Shown piece by piece: positions 33,365-45,900 of a stretch of 64,000 nucleotides of DNA. Each line of letters starts with the position of its first letter. The first letter of the stretch is position 1. The notes under the pieces were generated by a model. The model saw only the letters and a list, made by a program, of their open reading frames with translations, did no database searches and was not told the origin of the DNA. Position numbers and translations under genes: made by a program. Origin of the DNA: Morinoia aosen (Eukaryota; Arthropoda; Malacostraca; Amphipoda; Talitridae); NCBI GenBank assembly GCA_030386875.1, contig CM059569.1:46415842-46479841 (forward strand), in the 5' to 3' direction.

Positions 33365-33679
33365 ATGGGCTATTTAACTCTCAGTTCAGGACCTTACATT
33401 CGTCCTGGGAGTGCTAATTCACATAGATATGATACAATAGTTGTATCCTCCCGAGGGTTATTTTGCTTGACACTATGGAGCATACTTCACGGTAGCAGTG
33501 CAGCACCACCAGAAGCACCACAACCACCAACACCACCAGCACCCGTACCAACACCACCAGCACCAGCATCCGTACCAACACCACCAACACCACCAGCACC
33601 ACCAACACCACCAGCACCACCAGCACCAGCACCACCAGCACCACCACCACCAACACAGCACCCAAGACCGGCTCTTTAA
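33365..33679 (+). CDS. Proline/alanine/threonine-rich ORF over a CCA/CAC microsatellite, doubtful
   Basis: A 104-codon frame starts at ATG 33365. Its first ~47 residues (MGYLTLSSGPYIRPG onward) are non-repetitive, followed by about 57 residues of APP/TPP repeats encoded by a CCACCAGCA tract (33500-33660). The tract also reads as His/Gln on another frame and Val/Leu on the opposite strand. It could be an exon of a Pro-rich protein, but the microsatellite alone explains its length. Confidence 0.25.
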   Translation: MGYLTLSSGPYIRPGSANSHRYDTIVVSSRGLFCLTLWSILHGSSAAPPEAPQPPTPPAPVPTPPAPASVPTPPTPPAPPTPPAPPAPAPPAPPPPTQHPRPAL

Positions 33680-34940
33680 AGGCGCTCGGCCGATGTGAGC
33701 AGCCAAGCCTCGCCAACTTGACTCTTTCTGAAGCCCAGAAGGCCATTAATCTCTTGTCCGAATCTCGGCGAAATTTAAGCATATTACCACTGAACTTTAA
33801 TGGGTAACTTGGGCGCGTTGTGGTGCTGTGACGACCTGGGCTCAAATGATGTCGTTTTTAATTTTTTTGGCTCAAAGGAGATTGTTCCTTATGTTCTTTG
33901 ATGGGATATTCTGAGTAGTTTTCATTGGGTGCTGTGATGAAAAGATGAATCCACTCACCAAGCTTCTTGGATTCAAGTCTCTGTTGTGTTTCTTGTCTGA
34001 AAATCTCGGTTGTTCGTAATTAGGTAAGAATTTATACAAATGATTGTATATTAATGTAAAATAAAGTTCATTCAACCTCTCGGCGCATCGACAGCGCGTA
34101 GATCGCAGTTGCAAGTAATTAGCTCTGCATTCATTTAATAACGAACTTTCGATATAAAATACAACTCCTACGCATTGACAGTTCGTAGAGACGAACAGTT
34201 AGTGTGAGCAATGTGAAACGAAAATAAATATTCCTTAACTTTTTAATGGCCTCGTGCAGTGCTTCTTGGTATTTCTGAATTTTTCCTATTTATTTAAAAC
34301 CAATGCGATGATAACCATCAAAATTAACCTTCCTTATACAAAACTGTTGATATTCAACGAAAATTTATTTTACTTCCAGTAAAGGTGGAAATATTTAAGA
34401 TATTCCGTGCTAAACTTTCTGATGCACACATTGAGGTTCGACACACTCGGGTTTTATTAGTTTCGGAATGAAATTTACAGACTAGAAGGAAAAGAAAAGA
34501 AATATCGTTTATTTCCAAAAAGATTGGCACATGAGATACATGACAACATATTGGCTTTAAAAAATTTCTCAATATAAGATGTCCTTAGACAAAAGTACCA
34601 TGCGAGGAGTACTAATAGACAAACTGTACGTAGTCTACTAATAGACAAACCACATCATACGAATAGAGAGAAGAAACAAAATGTGATGCACAGCATCTCT
34701 ATCTTTACTCTGTCAAACTAAAGCCGTTTCATAAATTAAATAGCAACTCAATTGGGGTTTTGATCAGTTTCCCATGAGTGATAAAAGGCATAGTTGATAA
34801 GTGCTGTGAAAAAAGGGAAGAGCTCCACTTTCCAATCTTCTTGGGTCCCAATTTTTAAACGTTTTTTTTTAAGCCTTTGTTGTGATTGGGGTTTAAGTTC
34901 CGGTCATGATAATGACATGGAAATGCTTCTTAGATGCTAT
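33680..34940. other. No recognised gene
   Basis: Overlapping ORFs of up to about 80 codons without motifs. AGTAACTA-TAGACAAAC repeats appear at 34600-34660. Confidence 0.45.
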
Positions 34941-35065
34941 AATATTCCTTAGATACCGTAATATTAATATTCCTCAGATACCATAATATTTCTTAGACAC
35001 CATAATATAGTTGAGATACGATGAAATTTCATAGATACCATAATATTCCCTTGATGCCTTAACAT
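34935..35065. repeat. ~25-bp degenerate repeat
   Basis: AGATACCATAATATTCCTT-like units recur five or six times. Confidence 0.75.
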
Positions 35066-35680
35066 TCATTGGATACTAAAGTTTTACTTCAGTCAAACTA
35101 ACAGTCCAACGTTAAATGCTGTCAAAGTATCTTTTTCTAAAGGATAATAATAATTTATTTATTTTAAATAATCCCGTAAATGATTTATTTCTCCCAATAG
35201 GCTTTTTTGTTGTTGTTTTCTTAGCCTGCACATTGCTAAAACTCTTGGCAAAAAAAGAACAAAACTCTTGAGAGCAATTAAAGTTCTGAGCTCAAAGTCA
35301 AAATCGAAAATTTTTCACGCTAATTAAACGAATCTTCTGAAAACAGAACTTGCTTAACATTACAGGCTTATAACCTCTTAAACTGCGTTTGTATTTGAAT
35401 TCTTCAGTTGAACCCCGGCAGGGAATCATTGTAATACCTGTATTTTGTTTAAATTGTTTAAATTTTTTATTGTGAAATTAGGGCGAAAAAAAATGTCTTC
35501 CCTACAAATTTAACAAATATTGTGGATCGTTGTTTGTCGTGGTCCGATCGTGGGTGAGTTTTTCACGGCACAAAACACTTACTTTCATCGATTTGTTTAC
35601 GTGATGAACGATGAAATACAAGCAGATGATATTCACTGTACAAGGGTACAAGCATTTCTTGGTTCAAGATCATCTTCGAC
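35066..35680. other. AT-rich non-coding DNA
   Basis: No supported feature. Confidence 0.5.
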
Positions 35681-35684
35681 GTTG

Positions 35685-35855
35685 CGCACTTCTTGTGTTG
35701 AACGGATGTATGAACACAAATACAGACGTTTAGGGCCCTTCTTGTATTGAACATGTGTTTGAACACAAATACAAATGATTGGGGGTGAACACAAATGATA
35801 CGTTGAACAGATGTGTGTGGCAGTTCTTGTGTTGAACAGATGTTTCCACACAAAG
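35685..35855. repeat. ~50-bp degenerate repeat (4 copies)
   Basis: TTCTTGTGTTGAACAGATGT with GTGAACACAAATACA recurs about four times. A 151-codon minus-strand ORF (35563-36018) runs through it and reads the same repeat, so I do not call it a gene. Confidence 0.75.
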
Positions 35856-36375
35856 AAGCTCGGGGCACTTCATGTGCTCGGGGTACTCCTGGTGTTGAAA
35901 GCAATTTATCAGAAGGCAAAGAGTGCCAAGCCTCGAATATATCGAAAATGTTATTGGCCGTCCCAACTGGGATAAATGGGCTAGTAGTTTTCATTAAGAC
36001 AAATCGATATGAAACCACTTATAAACTAAATAACCGTACGATTACATAACCATTATTGTTGGTGTGAGCTGCGCAATGCTAAAAAATTCTCTTTCTATAG
36101 TTTTTTGGTTCAAGAAATGAAACAATACAATTTATATAATCTATAATTTATTCCGTTTGACACAAAATAATTTTTGTGAATAGGTGTTAAAATAATGCAG
36201 GGGTTAAATTACTTGAAACCAAACGACGTTGTTTTCTGCGTGAATTGATGAGCGGAATGCAACTGTTACCTATTTGATAAATTTGTTTTTCGTTAGTTGG
36301 TAAAAAATAGGGCCAATTAAACTCATAAAGCGAATCAATAGCGATCGATGGTCATCGTCAATTAGAGTTTGATTA

Positions 36376-36555
36376 GCGCGTTCACTGCCATAGGATAAAC
36401 TGAAGTTCAGTATTTGAATCATATTACACTAAAAAACTCCTGGAAAATTTATAAATACCAAACATTAACTGGGTTCATCAAATTCCATTGATTTTAAAAG
36501 ATTGTTAAAAGCTTTTCAAACGACCCACCGCTCGGTCGTATCCCAGTCAACGCTT
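36376..36555. mobile_element. piggyBac-like MITE remnant (~180 bp)
   Basis: The left end is GCGCGTTCACTGCCATAGG. The right end, read in reverse complement, is GCGTTGACTGGGATACGACC. The pair form imperfect terminal inverted repeats, and CGACCCACCG lies inside the right end as in the remnant near 14800. TTAA flanks are not intact. Confidence 0.4.
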
Positions 36556-36714
36556 TATGGTAAAAGAATCACTTTGTGTTCGTAATACAGAAGCGTTTAG
36601 TGCTCGACGGATTATTCGAAAGCCAAATTGGAAACAAAATTACACTTTTGCCTTATTTTTCTCAATAAAGTGGTACTATCTTTAACGGTGTTGAAATTTC
36701 TCTTATTTCGCTCG

Positions 36715-36905
36715 AATTTTTTGCAACTTTTCGAGGACTTTTAGTAATTTCTTGGGCAATTTTTTAGACTTCTTGCAATTTTTTGAAGACTTCTGGCAAT
36801 TTTTTGAAGACTTTTCGCAATTTTTGAAGACTTATTGCAATTTTTCGCACACTTCTCTGAACTTTTTAAGATTTCTCGCAATTTTTTCAGGACATCCGCA
36901 AAACC
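36715..36905. repeat. ~24-bp degenerate repeat
   Basis: GCAATTTTTTGAAGACTTCT-like units recur about seven times; a 68-codon Phe-rich ORF over it is an artefact. Confidence 0.85.
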
Positions 36906-36959
36906 TGAACAAGAAGAACTTGTGTCGAATAAAAATCATCCCCTTTCGAAAGGGTTAAG

Positions 36960-37190
36960 CAAGTTAAGCGGAAGCACTTAATATTCTGGCAGTTACCTGG
37001 TCTGTAATTAAACCAGATGCCTCACCTAATCTAAAAAGTCACAAAAGGTCACAAACTCCATCCCCGACCACTTTCATCGCTCTTGTGCTTTCTCTTGGAT
37101 CGTGATATTACGGAGGCTTCCACCAAGATTCTCTTCTTAAGATTGCGTCGATGAGCTAGCAGATAACAAGTCTTCTGGTAGGTCACGTGA
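36960..37190. other. Unassigned spacer
   Basis: No supported feature. Confidence 0.4.
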
Positions 37191-37194
37191 TCAG

Positions 37195-37375
37195 GGTACT
37201 AGTGAGCATTTCGACGGTGTAGCAGATGTAGACGGTGATGTAGCAAATGTAGACGGCGGGGCAGCAGGTGTAGACGGCGGTGTAGCAGGTGTAGATGGCG
37301 GTTTAGCTGGTGTAGACGGCGATGTATCAGATGTAGACGGCGGTGTAGCAGGTGTAGCCATGCACTCGAGGCTGG
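37195..37375. repeat. 21-bp minisatellite (7-8 copies)
   Basis: TGTAGACGGCGGTGTAGCAGG repeats; the minus strand reads a PPSTPAT heptapeptide within a 62-codon ORF. Confidence 0.9.
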
Positions 37376-37615
37376 CCAAAATATATGACTATTCTTATAA
37401 CTCCTCCTAAACTATCAATGTACGCTAATGTTAATTTATTTAATTTATTTCGGTAGGTTAAATGAGTTTTACAGAAGCATTTCCCGTTAAAAATACAACT
37501 TCTCATTTCTAATGGTCATAGTTTCTCCCTGGCCAGCACTTATTCTCAAGTTGATTAAGGCAAGGTGAACTATATCAGAATGAGTTGAGGTGTTAAGTTT
37601 TGAGCCTTTCCACGA
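37376..37615. other. Non-coding spacer
   Basis: No supported feature. Confidence 0.5.
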
Positions 37616-37619
37616 TACT

Positions 37620-37865
37620 GCTAAATTCATATGTAAAATTCATGAAAAGTGAAAATTCATATCGAGTAAATATTCATATTATGTTAAAATTCATATAAAG
37701 TGAAAATTCATATAGAGTGAAAATTTATATGAATTTAAAATTCAAATAAAGTTAAAATTCATATAAAGTGAAAATTTATTCGAGTTAAAATTCATAGAAA
37801 GTGAAAATTCATTCGAGTAAAAAACCATATAAATTTGAAATTCATATATGGTTAAAATTCATAAC
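37620..37865. repeat. ~17-22 bp degenerate repeat
   Basis: AAAATTCATATAAAGTGA-like units recur about twelve times. Confidence 0.85.
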
Positions 37866-39100
37866 GAATACCAAAGGATCCGCCAAGCAGAATACCTTTG
37901 AAATTAAGAAGTGTTATCGCAACTCGCTTATAAACACAAACTAATGTTCATCAAAAAAAAACATTTCTCATTTTGCTTTACCAAATTTTATTGTGATTCA
38001 CCTCATTAAATTTCCTTTTTCGTTCAACTTTGGAAATTTCAGTCCTCTACGGCTATAATTTTAATGTGTCTTCAGCCTTGGATTTCACATTCTCATAATT
38101 AATGCAGAGTTTCATTATTTGTCAACCGCGGTCACATTGCAATGTATTGTCTGAACGTGGAGTGTAGGAAGAAATAAATCTAAAACAAAACAAAAGCTGT
38201 GAACAAACAATTTCAGAACTCAAGTTTTATTACAAATGAAAGGTACATCGATGTACGTCAAAAGTATCGACGCACTTCAGAAGTATTAGGTTGATTTTCG
38301 AACTATCTTCCACTCACCGAAACAGGCAACGAAGTCTTGTCATGCCTGCATGCCACATCAAACGTAAAGTTTGTGGTGAAATACCGACCCAAATTCTGGA
38401 CTGGAAGTACTCCAATGAACTCCACGTCCTTCGCTGCTGAAAAAGGTCAAACCCCATCCTGTGAAAAGAAAAAAAAGAAAAAATATCCCGACATAAGAAT
38501 AGCAAACCCAGAAGTCCGTTATAAGGACATCGTTCGAAAAGAATATTTTTTGATCGCGTAACTTTATTTTAGCTTTTCAGTTTTCCAACTCCAATGTCAA
38601 GTGCCTCGGACAATACCTCGTTAAAAAAGTTGTGCAGTGTTTTCAATGGCGTTCTGCAGTTCAGCGGAGTAAGTGCACTTGAGAGTCGTATTACAGCAGC
38701 ACATTGCGCCAAAAATCGTGGCAGCTGCAAGTTTTCCTGACCAACAGCTCTTCAGCGATGTGAAAACCCCCTGCGCGAAACCGCTACATTTGCTGCCTAA
38801 AACTGTTGTTGAGAACAGCCACTGCTGTTGAAAACCTCCCTCTGCAGTTTAATGCAGCATAGTGGAGTTCACTGCCGGAATTACTGCAATACCTCTCACG
38901 AGTACGATTCAAGAAAACTGCTGTAAAAGTGAACTGTAGCCATGTCACGCTACTGATGCTGCACTGATACTAAAGCACCAAAGCTATTATTTACTAACCA
39001 GGAAAAATAAATTTCAGTCGTTTTGGACTATGACAAAAAAGCCTTTGGACCGCGGGGTGCAGCCTTACCTCTTATAACTTACGTATAGATTGCCAATAAA
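37866..39100. other. No recognised gene
   Basis: A less AT-rich block at 38320-38470 carries ORFs on both strands (63 and 74 codons). The minus-strand reading has WHAGMTRLRCLFR and WVGISPQTL, which might come from an old transposon, but I cannot name it. A (GAAAAAA)-type A-rich run is at 38463-38481. Confidence 0.35.
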
Positions 39101-39115
39101 CATCGCCTAAATTTT

Positions 39116-39659
39116 TTGATGTCATTTTCACCCAAAGCCACAACCAAAGTAGACTTTTCCGTATGTCTACGATTATTTACCAACATTTGTTTCCAATACA
39201 AAGCCTCTCATTTCGAGCTCAAACAGTCGTCGCTACAGGAGACAATTCCTCACCATTTTACAAAACCAGCGACTGCGCTCCCCAGCAGTGTTGATTCAAT
39301 TGTTGCGGATTTTTAATTAAGCTTTTCCATCAGGGACTCTGAAAGAAACAAAATTACCCTTTGTCTTCTCAAGTGCTGAGACCTTCGGGTCTCCTTTGAA
39401 AACCCTCGTCACGTGGGAGCTAACACCCTCCTCTATTTCCTCTCACTTCAATGAGAGTTTTGGTGACGTTTCTTCCAAATGTTATTACGGAGCTTTGAAG
39501 CCCCTTCAGGGGGCCCTGAGTCTCTCTCTCATTGAGGTGGCTAAGCTGTTTACCACTAGTCTGTCGCCTGCCAATATATCATCATTTATCTTCAAGGTTT
39601 TCAAAAATTATTTGCCCCACAACTCATCCATGTTTACCGGCATACTATTAAAACTCTGA
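39116..39659 (+). other. Two neighbouring unassigned ORFs (66 and 87 codons)
   Basis: Frames at 39116-39316 and 39396-39659 lie in a stretch of more balanced composition. The readings (for example LSLSLIEVAKLFTTSLSPAN) match no family that I recognise. They could be remnants of one decayed ORF, or chance. Confidence 0.2.
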
Positions 39660-41025
39660 TGATTTTTTTTTCTTAGATTCCCATCGCTCGCACTATGATT
39701 TTTGTGATTATATGGGACAAAATACACTAACCGTATTTTAATAATAAAATACGCAAAATCCAGATTACGAGTGATCTAGTTGATTATGCGACTAACAATG
39801 ATTTGTATGCTGAAATTATTCAAAATCAAATGCGCGAATGGCTCTATTATTATCAATATTTTTCAGTCTGTACTTAAGACTAATTTCCTGAGATAGAAAG
39901 AAGCAGAAATATGAAAATAAATCTTGTCTTTATATTTTCCACCCTCCTAGGAAACGATACTGGATCGGATGCATCGTTTCTCATTCAGTATAGTTCCATG
40001 TCTCATAATTAATACCAAAGAAAGTCTTGACGCGGAAAGTCTCGTCTAGCGTTCGCTTGGGAGTTGCATAACATTTCACGCCTTACTCCCAGTCGCAATT
40101 TCAATGTCAAAACTAGCCTTGCGGGAAACCAACAACCGATAGCGAAAACCCGACATGTCCCTGGCATTAAAGTGTCGCGATATTGAAGCTTAGAGCCGAT
40201 CCTTTGCTGCGTCAAAGGTGAAGTGTTTGTATTTCTTATGAACGCTGTTTCTGGTTATTAGCTGTAACTGCGTGAGGGACTATTCAATCATAGCCGCCAT
40301 ATGATAATATTTTGCGTGGGACACCGTTCGATCTCATGTTCTAGCCACGCATTAGAGTCTGGCCTAATGGTTCAGGAAGGATCATTCAAGCAAAAGCCTT
40401 TGACGCTATTTGATGAGAAGGCTTCACCTAACAGAGACAGACGAGCTCTGTCGCTTGTGTCTAACATCTGCGCTCGCTACAATACCCTGTCGCGACACGA
40501 CGAATCAATTCACATGTCATACTGAGCGAAAGCTGCTCCGCTTTGATCGATTATCCAGAGCGCAGCTGAGCTTCGCTGCTTTTGGCTCGCTTCCAAACGT
40601 CGCAGATGCTGCTAGTCTGAAGTGGCATGGATATAAATAAGCAAGGCGGGTTCCAGAGATTCAGCCCTGCAGTTTGGCTACGATCACTTATGCATGCATT
40701 CGCTTTGACGCTCGAGCTTGTCGCCAAAATCAACTCTCGAGGGCCCGGCTCATCGTGACCAAACAAAATACGATCAGCAAAGCAGTGAATATCAAGGAGT
40801 TGCTCATTGAGGATGTCGAACTCAAAACGAAACTGTACTCAAAATTTCAATAGGGAGACAATTATAATCTTGAGTTGTAATTATAATCATGATGTTCATA
40901 TAATTTTTGATGGTCGTATAATGTTGATGTCATCTTACGTGGTAAATCGGAAAAGCCTGACACATTAAATTATATGACTTTCGGTGCGATATAGTTCGTA
41001 TAACTGAAGCTCTAGCAAACCCACG
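39660..41025. other. No recognised gene
   Basis: Balanced-composition sequence at 40290-40780 holds overlapping ORFs. One (40410-40640) includes DELCRLCLTSAL, superficially like the start of a ZAD zinc-finger domain, but the later Cys pair is missing. Non-coding or a relic. Confidence 0.35.
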
Positions 41026-41026
41026 T

Positions 41027-41084
41027 TATTACTACTACTACTACTACTACTACTACTACAACTGCTACTACTACTGCTACTCAA
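41027..41084. repeat. (TAC)n microsatellite
   Basis: About twelve perfect ACT/TAC triplets followed by interrupted ones; it produces a poly-Ser run on the minus strand. Confidence 0.97.
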
Positions 41085-41565
41085 AACGAAAGCTTGAGAC
41101 TCTTCATTTTTGAACGACGTGTGAGGTTTCTGAATACGAAACTTGCAATAAGAGTCATGTGATGGTTTCAATACACCACGACATCAATTTACTAACAGAG
41201 AATGACTTAGGAATTCCTACCTCTATGAAACCTGCGATGCAAATAAGTGATCAGTTTTCAATTATCTCTCGTATTCGCGGGAAAATTAATTGAAGCGAGC
41301 CTGAGTTTCCAGAGCGTGATTAAAAAGTCAATCAATCCTCCAAAATATCGATGCATATTAATCAGAGCCCTGGTACGGAGATAATCATACCTAGGGTGCC
41401 TGTAATAAGTAAAATTGGAATGCTTGTAATTTATTCATTACGTTGATTTCAATGGATAAGACTAGTAACAGTGAACTGATTTTTCTGGACGTTGACGGGG
41501 TGTGGTATTTGACGTGGCTGCTACCATAAGCACTAGCAGCTGTATGTAATAAGCATGTTCATAAG
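41085..41565. other. Non-coding
   Basis: No supported feature. Confidence 0.5.
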
Positions 41566-41692
41566 CGAAAATTCAAATTCAAATTCAAATGTTCAAGTGT
41601 TCAAATTTAAATGTTCAAGTGTTCAAATTTAAATGTTCAAGTGTTCAAATTTAAATGTTCAAGTGTTCAAATTCAAATTCATATGTTCATAA
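41566..41692. repeat. 22-bp repeat
   Basis: AAATGTTCAAGTGTTCAAATTT repeats four times, flanked by AAATTC hexamers. Confidence 0.95.
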
Positions 41693-41811
41693 GCACAAGC
41701 AGATATTTTCAAATGTGTACATTGTAACAGCCTTAAAATATAATCTGCTTCAGGAATTATTTGAGGTAAATAAATTGCTTAAATTACTCAAAATGAATTA
41801 GACTGCCGTCA

Positions 41812-42055
41812 TGTTGAATGATACTCGTAGATTTCGTTGAAAGATTCGTGTAGATTGACTTGAATGATTCTGGTAGATTTCGTTGAATGATTCTCGTAGA
41901 TTTCGGTGAATGATTCTCGTAGATTTCGTTTAATGATTCTCTTAGATTTTGTTGAACTATTCTAGCAGATTTCGTAGAATGATTCTCGTAGATACTCATT
42001 GAATGACTCTTGTAGATTTCGTTGAATGATTGTTTTCGTTGAATGATGCTCGCTT
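41812..42055. repeat. 23-bp repeat (~10 copies)
   Basis: TGATTCTCGTAGATTTCGTTGAA repeats with substitutions; minus-strand ORFs read it as Ile-Tyr-Glu-Asn-His repeats. Confidence 0.93.
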
Positions 42056-42990
42056 AGAACTGTCCCGCGAAAAAATACTTTTAAAATGAGGTAAGGACAA
42101 GACGATAGAGTAAATGAAAGCAGGGTTATGTTATATTCTGCTATATACGTAAGATAATCTATCATGTGTGCGCTTCAATAGCCTCATTTTCATTGTATCA
42201 GTGTCATCAGTATAATGATCACGCTTCGTCTGACACAAAAATACGAAATGACTATCAGCCCAATCAAAGAATTCCCTCGAAAAACCAGTGCGATATTTGC
42301 TACTTCGCTTTTAACTCACTGCACATCAAAAAAATATTGCACTATAAAACCCAGAAGTACTCGGAGACGCAAGACATATCCCATTCCCCATCACTGTTAC
42401 TTAGCAAAGTCTGGACGAAAATCACGAATAGGGAAACAATTAGCGATTTTCAAGATAATTTTTCTCTGATTTTCTGAACATAAGCAAAATAAAGCGAATT
42501 ATGCAACGTTTGTCTAACAAAAATTATAATTTTGCTATCATTTACGTAACGTAATGTATGTGCCGTCGATTTTATTTGCCCCTGCCAAGCCTCTACCTTT
42601 CAGCTTCGTTGACTTAAGAATACTTTCTTTCAAATAATTTGAAGTTTTTAAAGTGAAGAAAGCCTGATAACGACCCAGCTTTTGTATTGATATCCCTCAT
42701 AGCGCTTTCGCAATTTTCTGAGGAATTCTTTCGAAATTCTGAGTGAAGAATACTTTCGCAATGTACTCTCGTAAAAAGCAGCATCGTAGTAGTCTTATGT
42801 GATGCTAGGGTTGAACTAAATCATTTTTATTACGTAAAATCATTTACATTCAGTTGTAATCGCACGGTTCTTGTCTTGATGTTGCTTAAAATTTCATCTC
42901 ACATCGGAAATCGAAGGAATTTCCAAATAAGCCCGTACTTCATTTGATTGGCCAATTTTCCTCGGGGCTTTTCAATTAAAACTTAAAATA
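42056..42990. other. No recognised gene
   Basis: Overlapping ORFs at 42166-42477 and 42215-42469. The first contains CDICYFAFNSLHIKKILHYK, faintly like a C2H2 finger but with wrong His spacing. Otherwise AT-rich. Confidence 0.35.
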
Positions 42991-42992
42991 TT

Positions 42993-45900
42993 ATTGCAGT
43001 TGTGTCAAATGCACGCCATTATTGCAGTGATGCCAAATGCACGCCAATGTTGCGGTTGTGTCAAATGCACGCCAATGTTGCGGTTGTGTCAAATGCACGC
43101 AATGTTGCGGTTGTGTCAAATGCACGCCAATGTTGCGGTTGTGTCAAATGCACGCCAATGTTGCGGTTGTGCCAAATGCACGCCAATGTTGCGGTTGTGT
43201 CAAATGCACGCAATGGTGCGGTTGTGTCAAATGCACGCCAATGTTGCGGTTGTGTCAAATGCACGCCAATGTTGCGGTTGTGTCAAATGCACGCCAATGT
43301 TGTGGTTGTGTCAAATGCACGCCAATGTTGCGGTTGTGTCAAATGCACGCCAATGTTGCGGCTGTGTCAAATGCACGCCAATGTTGCGGTTGTGTCAAAT
43401 GCACGCCAATGTTGCGGTTGTGCCAAATGCACGCCAATGTTGTGGTTGTGTCAAATGCACGTCAATGTTGCGGTTGTGTCAAATGCACGCCAATGTTGCC
43501 GTTGTCTCAAATGCACGTAAACGTTGCGGCTGTGTCAAATGCACGCCAATGTTGCGGTTGTGTCAAATGCACGCCAATGTTGCGGTTGTGTCAAATGCAC
43601 GCCAGTGTTGTGGTTGTGTCAAATGCACGCCAATGTTGTGGTTGTGTCAAATGCACGCCAATGTTGCGGTTGTGCCAAATGCACGCCAATGTTGTGGTTG
43701 TGTCAAATGCACGCCAATGTTGCGGTTGTGTCAAATGCACGCCAATGTTGCGGTTGTGTCAAATGCACGCCAATGTTGTGGTTGTGTCAAATGCACGGCA
43801 ATGTTGCGGTTGTGTCAAATGCACGCCAATGTTGCGGTTGTGCCAAATGCACGCCAATGTTGTGGTTGTGTCAAATGCACGCAAATGTTGCGGTTGTGTC
43901 AAATGCACGCCAATGTTGCGGTTGTCTCAAATGCACGTCAACGTTGCGGCTGTGTCAAATGCACGCCAATATTGCGGTTGTGTCAAATGCACGCCAATGT
44001 TGCGGTTGTGTCAAATGCACGCCAATGTTGTGGTTGTGTCAAATGCACGCCAATGTTGCGGTTGTGTCAAATGCACGCCAACGTTGCGGTTGTGTCAAAT
44101 GCACGCCAATGTTGCGGCTGTGTCAAATGCACGCCAATGTTGCGGTTGTGTCAAATGCACGCCAATGTTGCGGTTGTGTCAAATGCACGCCAATGTTGCG
44201 GTTGTGTCAAATGCACGCCAATGTTGCGGTTGTGTCAAATGCACGCCAATGTTGCGGTTGTGCCAAATGCACGCCAATGTTGCGGTTGTGTCAAATGCAC
44301 GCCAATGTTGCGGTTGTGTCAAATGCACGCCAATGTTGTGGTTGTGTCAAATGCACACAAATGTTGCGGTTGTCTCAAATGCACGTCAACGTTGCGGCTG
44401 TGTCAAATGCACGCCAATGTTGCGGTTGTGTCAAATGCACGCCAATGTTGCGGTTGTGTCAAATGCACGCCAATGTTGCGGTTGTGTCAAATGCACGCCA
44501 ATGTTGCGGCTGTGTCAAATGCACGCCAATGTTGCGGTTGTGTCAAATGCACGCCAATGTTGCGGTTGTGTCAAATGCACGCCAATGTTGCGATTGTGTC
44601 AAATGCACGCCAATGTTGCGGCTGTGTCAAATGCACGCCAATGTTGCGGTTGTGTCAAATGCACGCCAATGTGTCGGTTGTGTCAAATGCACGCCAATGT
44701 TGCGGCTGTGTCAAATGCACGCCAATGTTGCGGTTGTGTCAAATGCACGCCAATGTTGCGGTTGTGCCAAATGCACGCCAATGTTGCGGTTGTGTCAAAT
44801 GCACGCAATGGTGCGGTTGTGTCAAATGCACGCCAATGTTGCGGTTGTGTCAAATGCACGCCAATGTTGCGGTTGTGTCAAATGCACGCCAATGTTGTGG
44901 TTGTGTCAAATGCACGCCAATGTTGCGGTTGTGTCAAATGCACGCCAATGTTGCGGCTGTGTCAAATGCACGCCAATGTTGCGGTTGTGTCAAATGCACG
45001 CCAATGTTGCGGTTGTGCCAAATGCACGCCAATGTTGTGGTTGTGTCAAATGCACGTCAATGTTGCGGTTGTGTCAAATGCACGCCAATGTTGCCGTTGT
45101 CTCAAATGCACGTCAACGTTGCGGCTGTGTCAAATGCACGCCAATGTTGCGGTTGTGTCAAATGCACGCCAATGTTGCGGTTGTGTCAAATGCACGCCAG
45201 TGTTGTGGTTGTGTCAAATGCACGCCAATGTTGTGGTTGTGTCAAATGCACGCCAATGTTGCGGTTGTGCCAAATGCACGCCAATGTTGTGGTTGTGCCA
45301 AATGCACGCCAATGTTGCGGTTGTGTCAAATGCACGCCAATGTTGCGGTTGTGTCAAATGCACGCCAATGTTGTGGTTGTGTCAAACGCACGCCAATGTT
45401 GCGGTTGTGTCAAATGCACGCCAATGTTGCGGTTGTGCCAAATGCACGCCAATGTTGTGGTTGTGTCAAATGCACGCAATGTTGCGGTTGTGTCAAATGC
45501 ACGCCAATGTTGCGGTTGTGTCAAATGCACGCCAATGTTGCGGTTGTGCCAAATGCACGCCAATGTTGCGGTTGTGTCAAATGCACGCAATGGTGCGGTT
45601 GTGTCAAATGCACGCCAATGTTGCGGTTGTGTCAAATGCACGCCAATGTTGCGGTTGTGTCAAATGCACGCCAATGTTGTGGTTGTGTCAAATGCACGCC
45701 AATGTTGCGGTTGTGTCAAATGCACGCCAATGTTGCGGCTGTGTCAAATGCACGCCAATGTTGCGGTTGTGTCAAATGCACGCCAATGTTGCGGTTGTGC
45801 CAAATGCACGCCAATGTTGTGGTTGTGTCAAATGCACGTCAATGTTGCGGTTGTGTCAAATGCACGCCAATGTTGCCGTTGTCTCAAATGCACGTAAACG

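Noticed and set aside
35563-36018. 151-codon minus-strand ORF with His/Cys-rich repeats
   Set aside because: It runs through a degenerate ~50-bp repeat, and overlapping frames on both strands are also open; no known domain.
40410-40640. ZAD-like zinc-finger start (DELCRLCLTSAL)
   Set aside because: Only one C-x2-C pair is present; the later conserved Trp and Cys pair of a ZAD is missing and the frame overlaps another ORF.
42166-42477. C2H2 zinc finger (CDICYFAFNSLHIKKILHYK)
   Set aside because: The His spacing is wrong and only one candidate finger exists.
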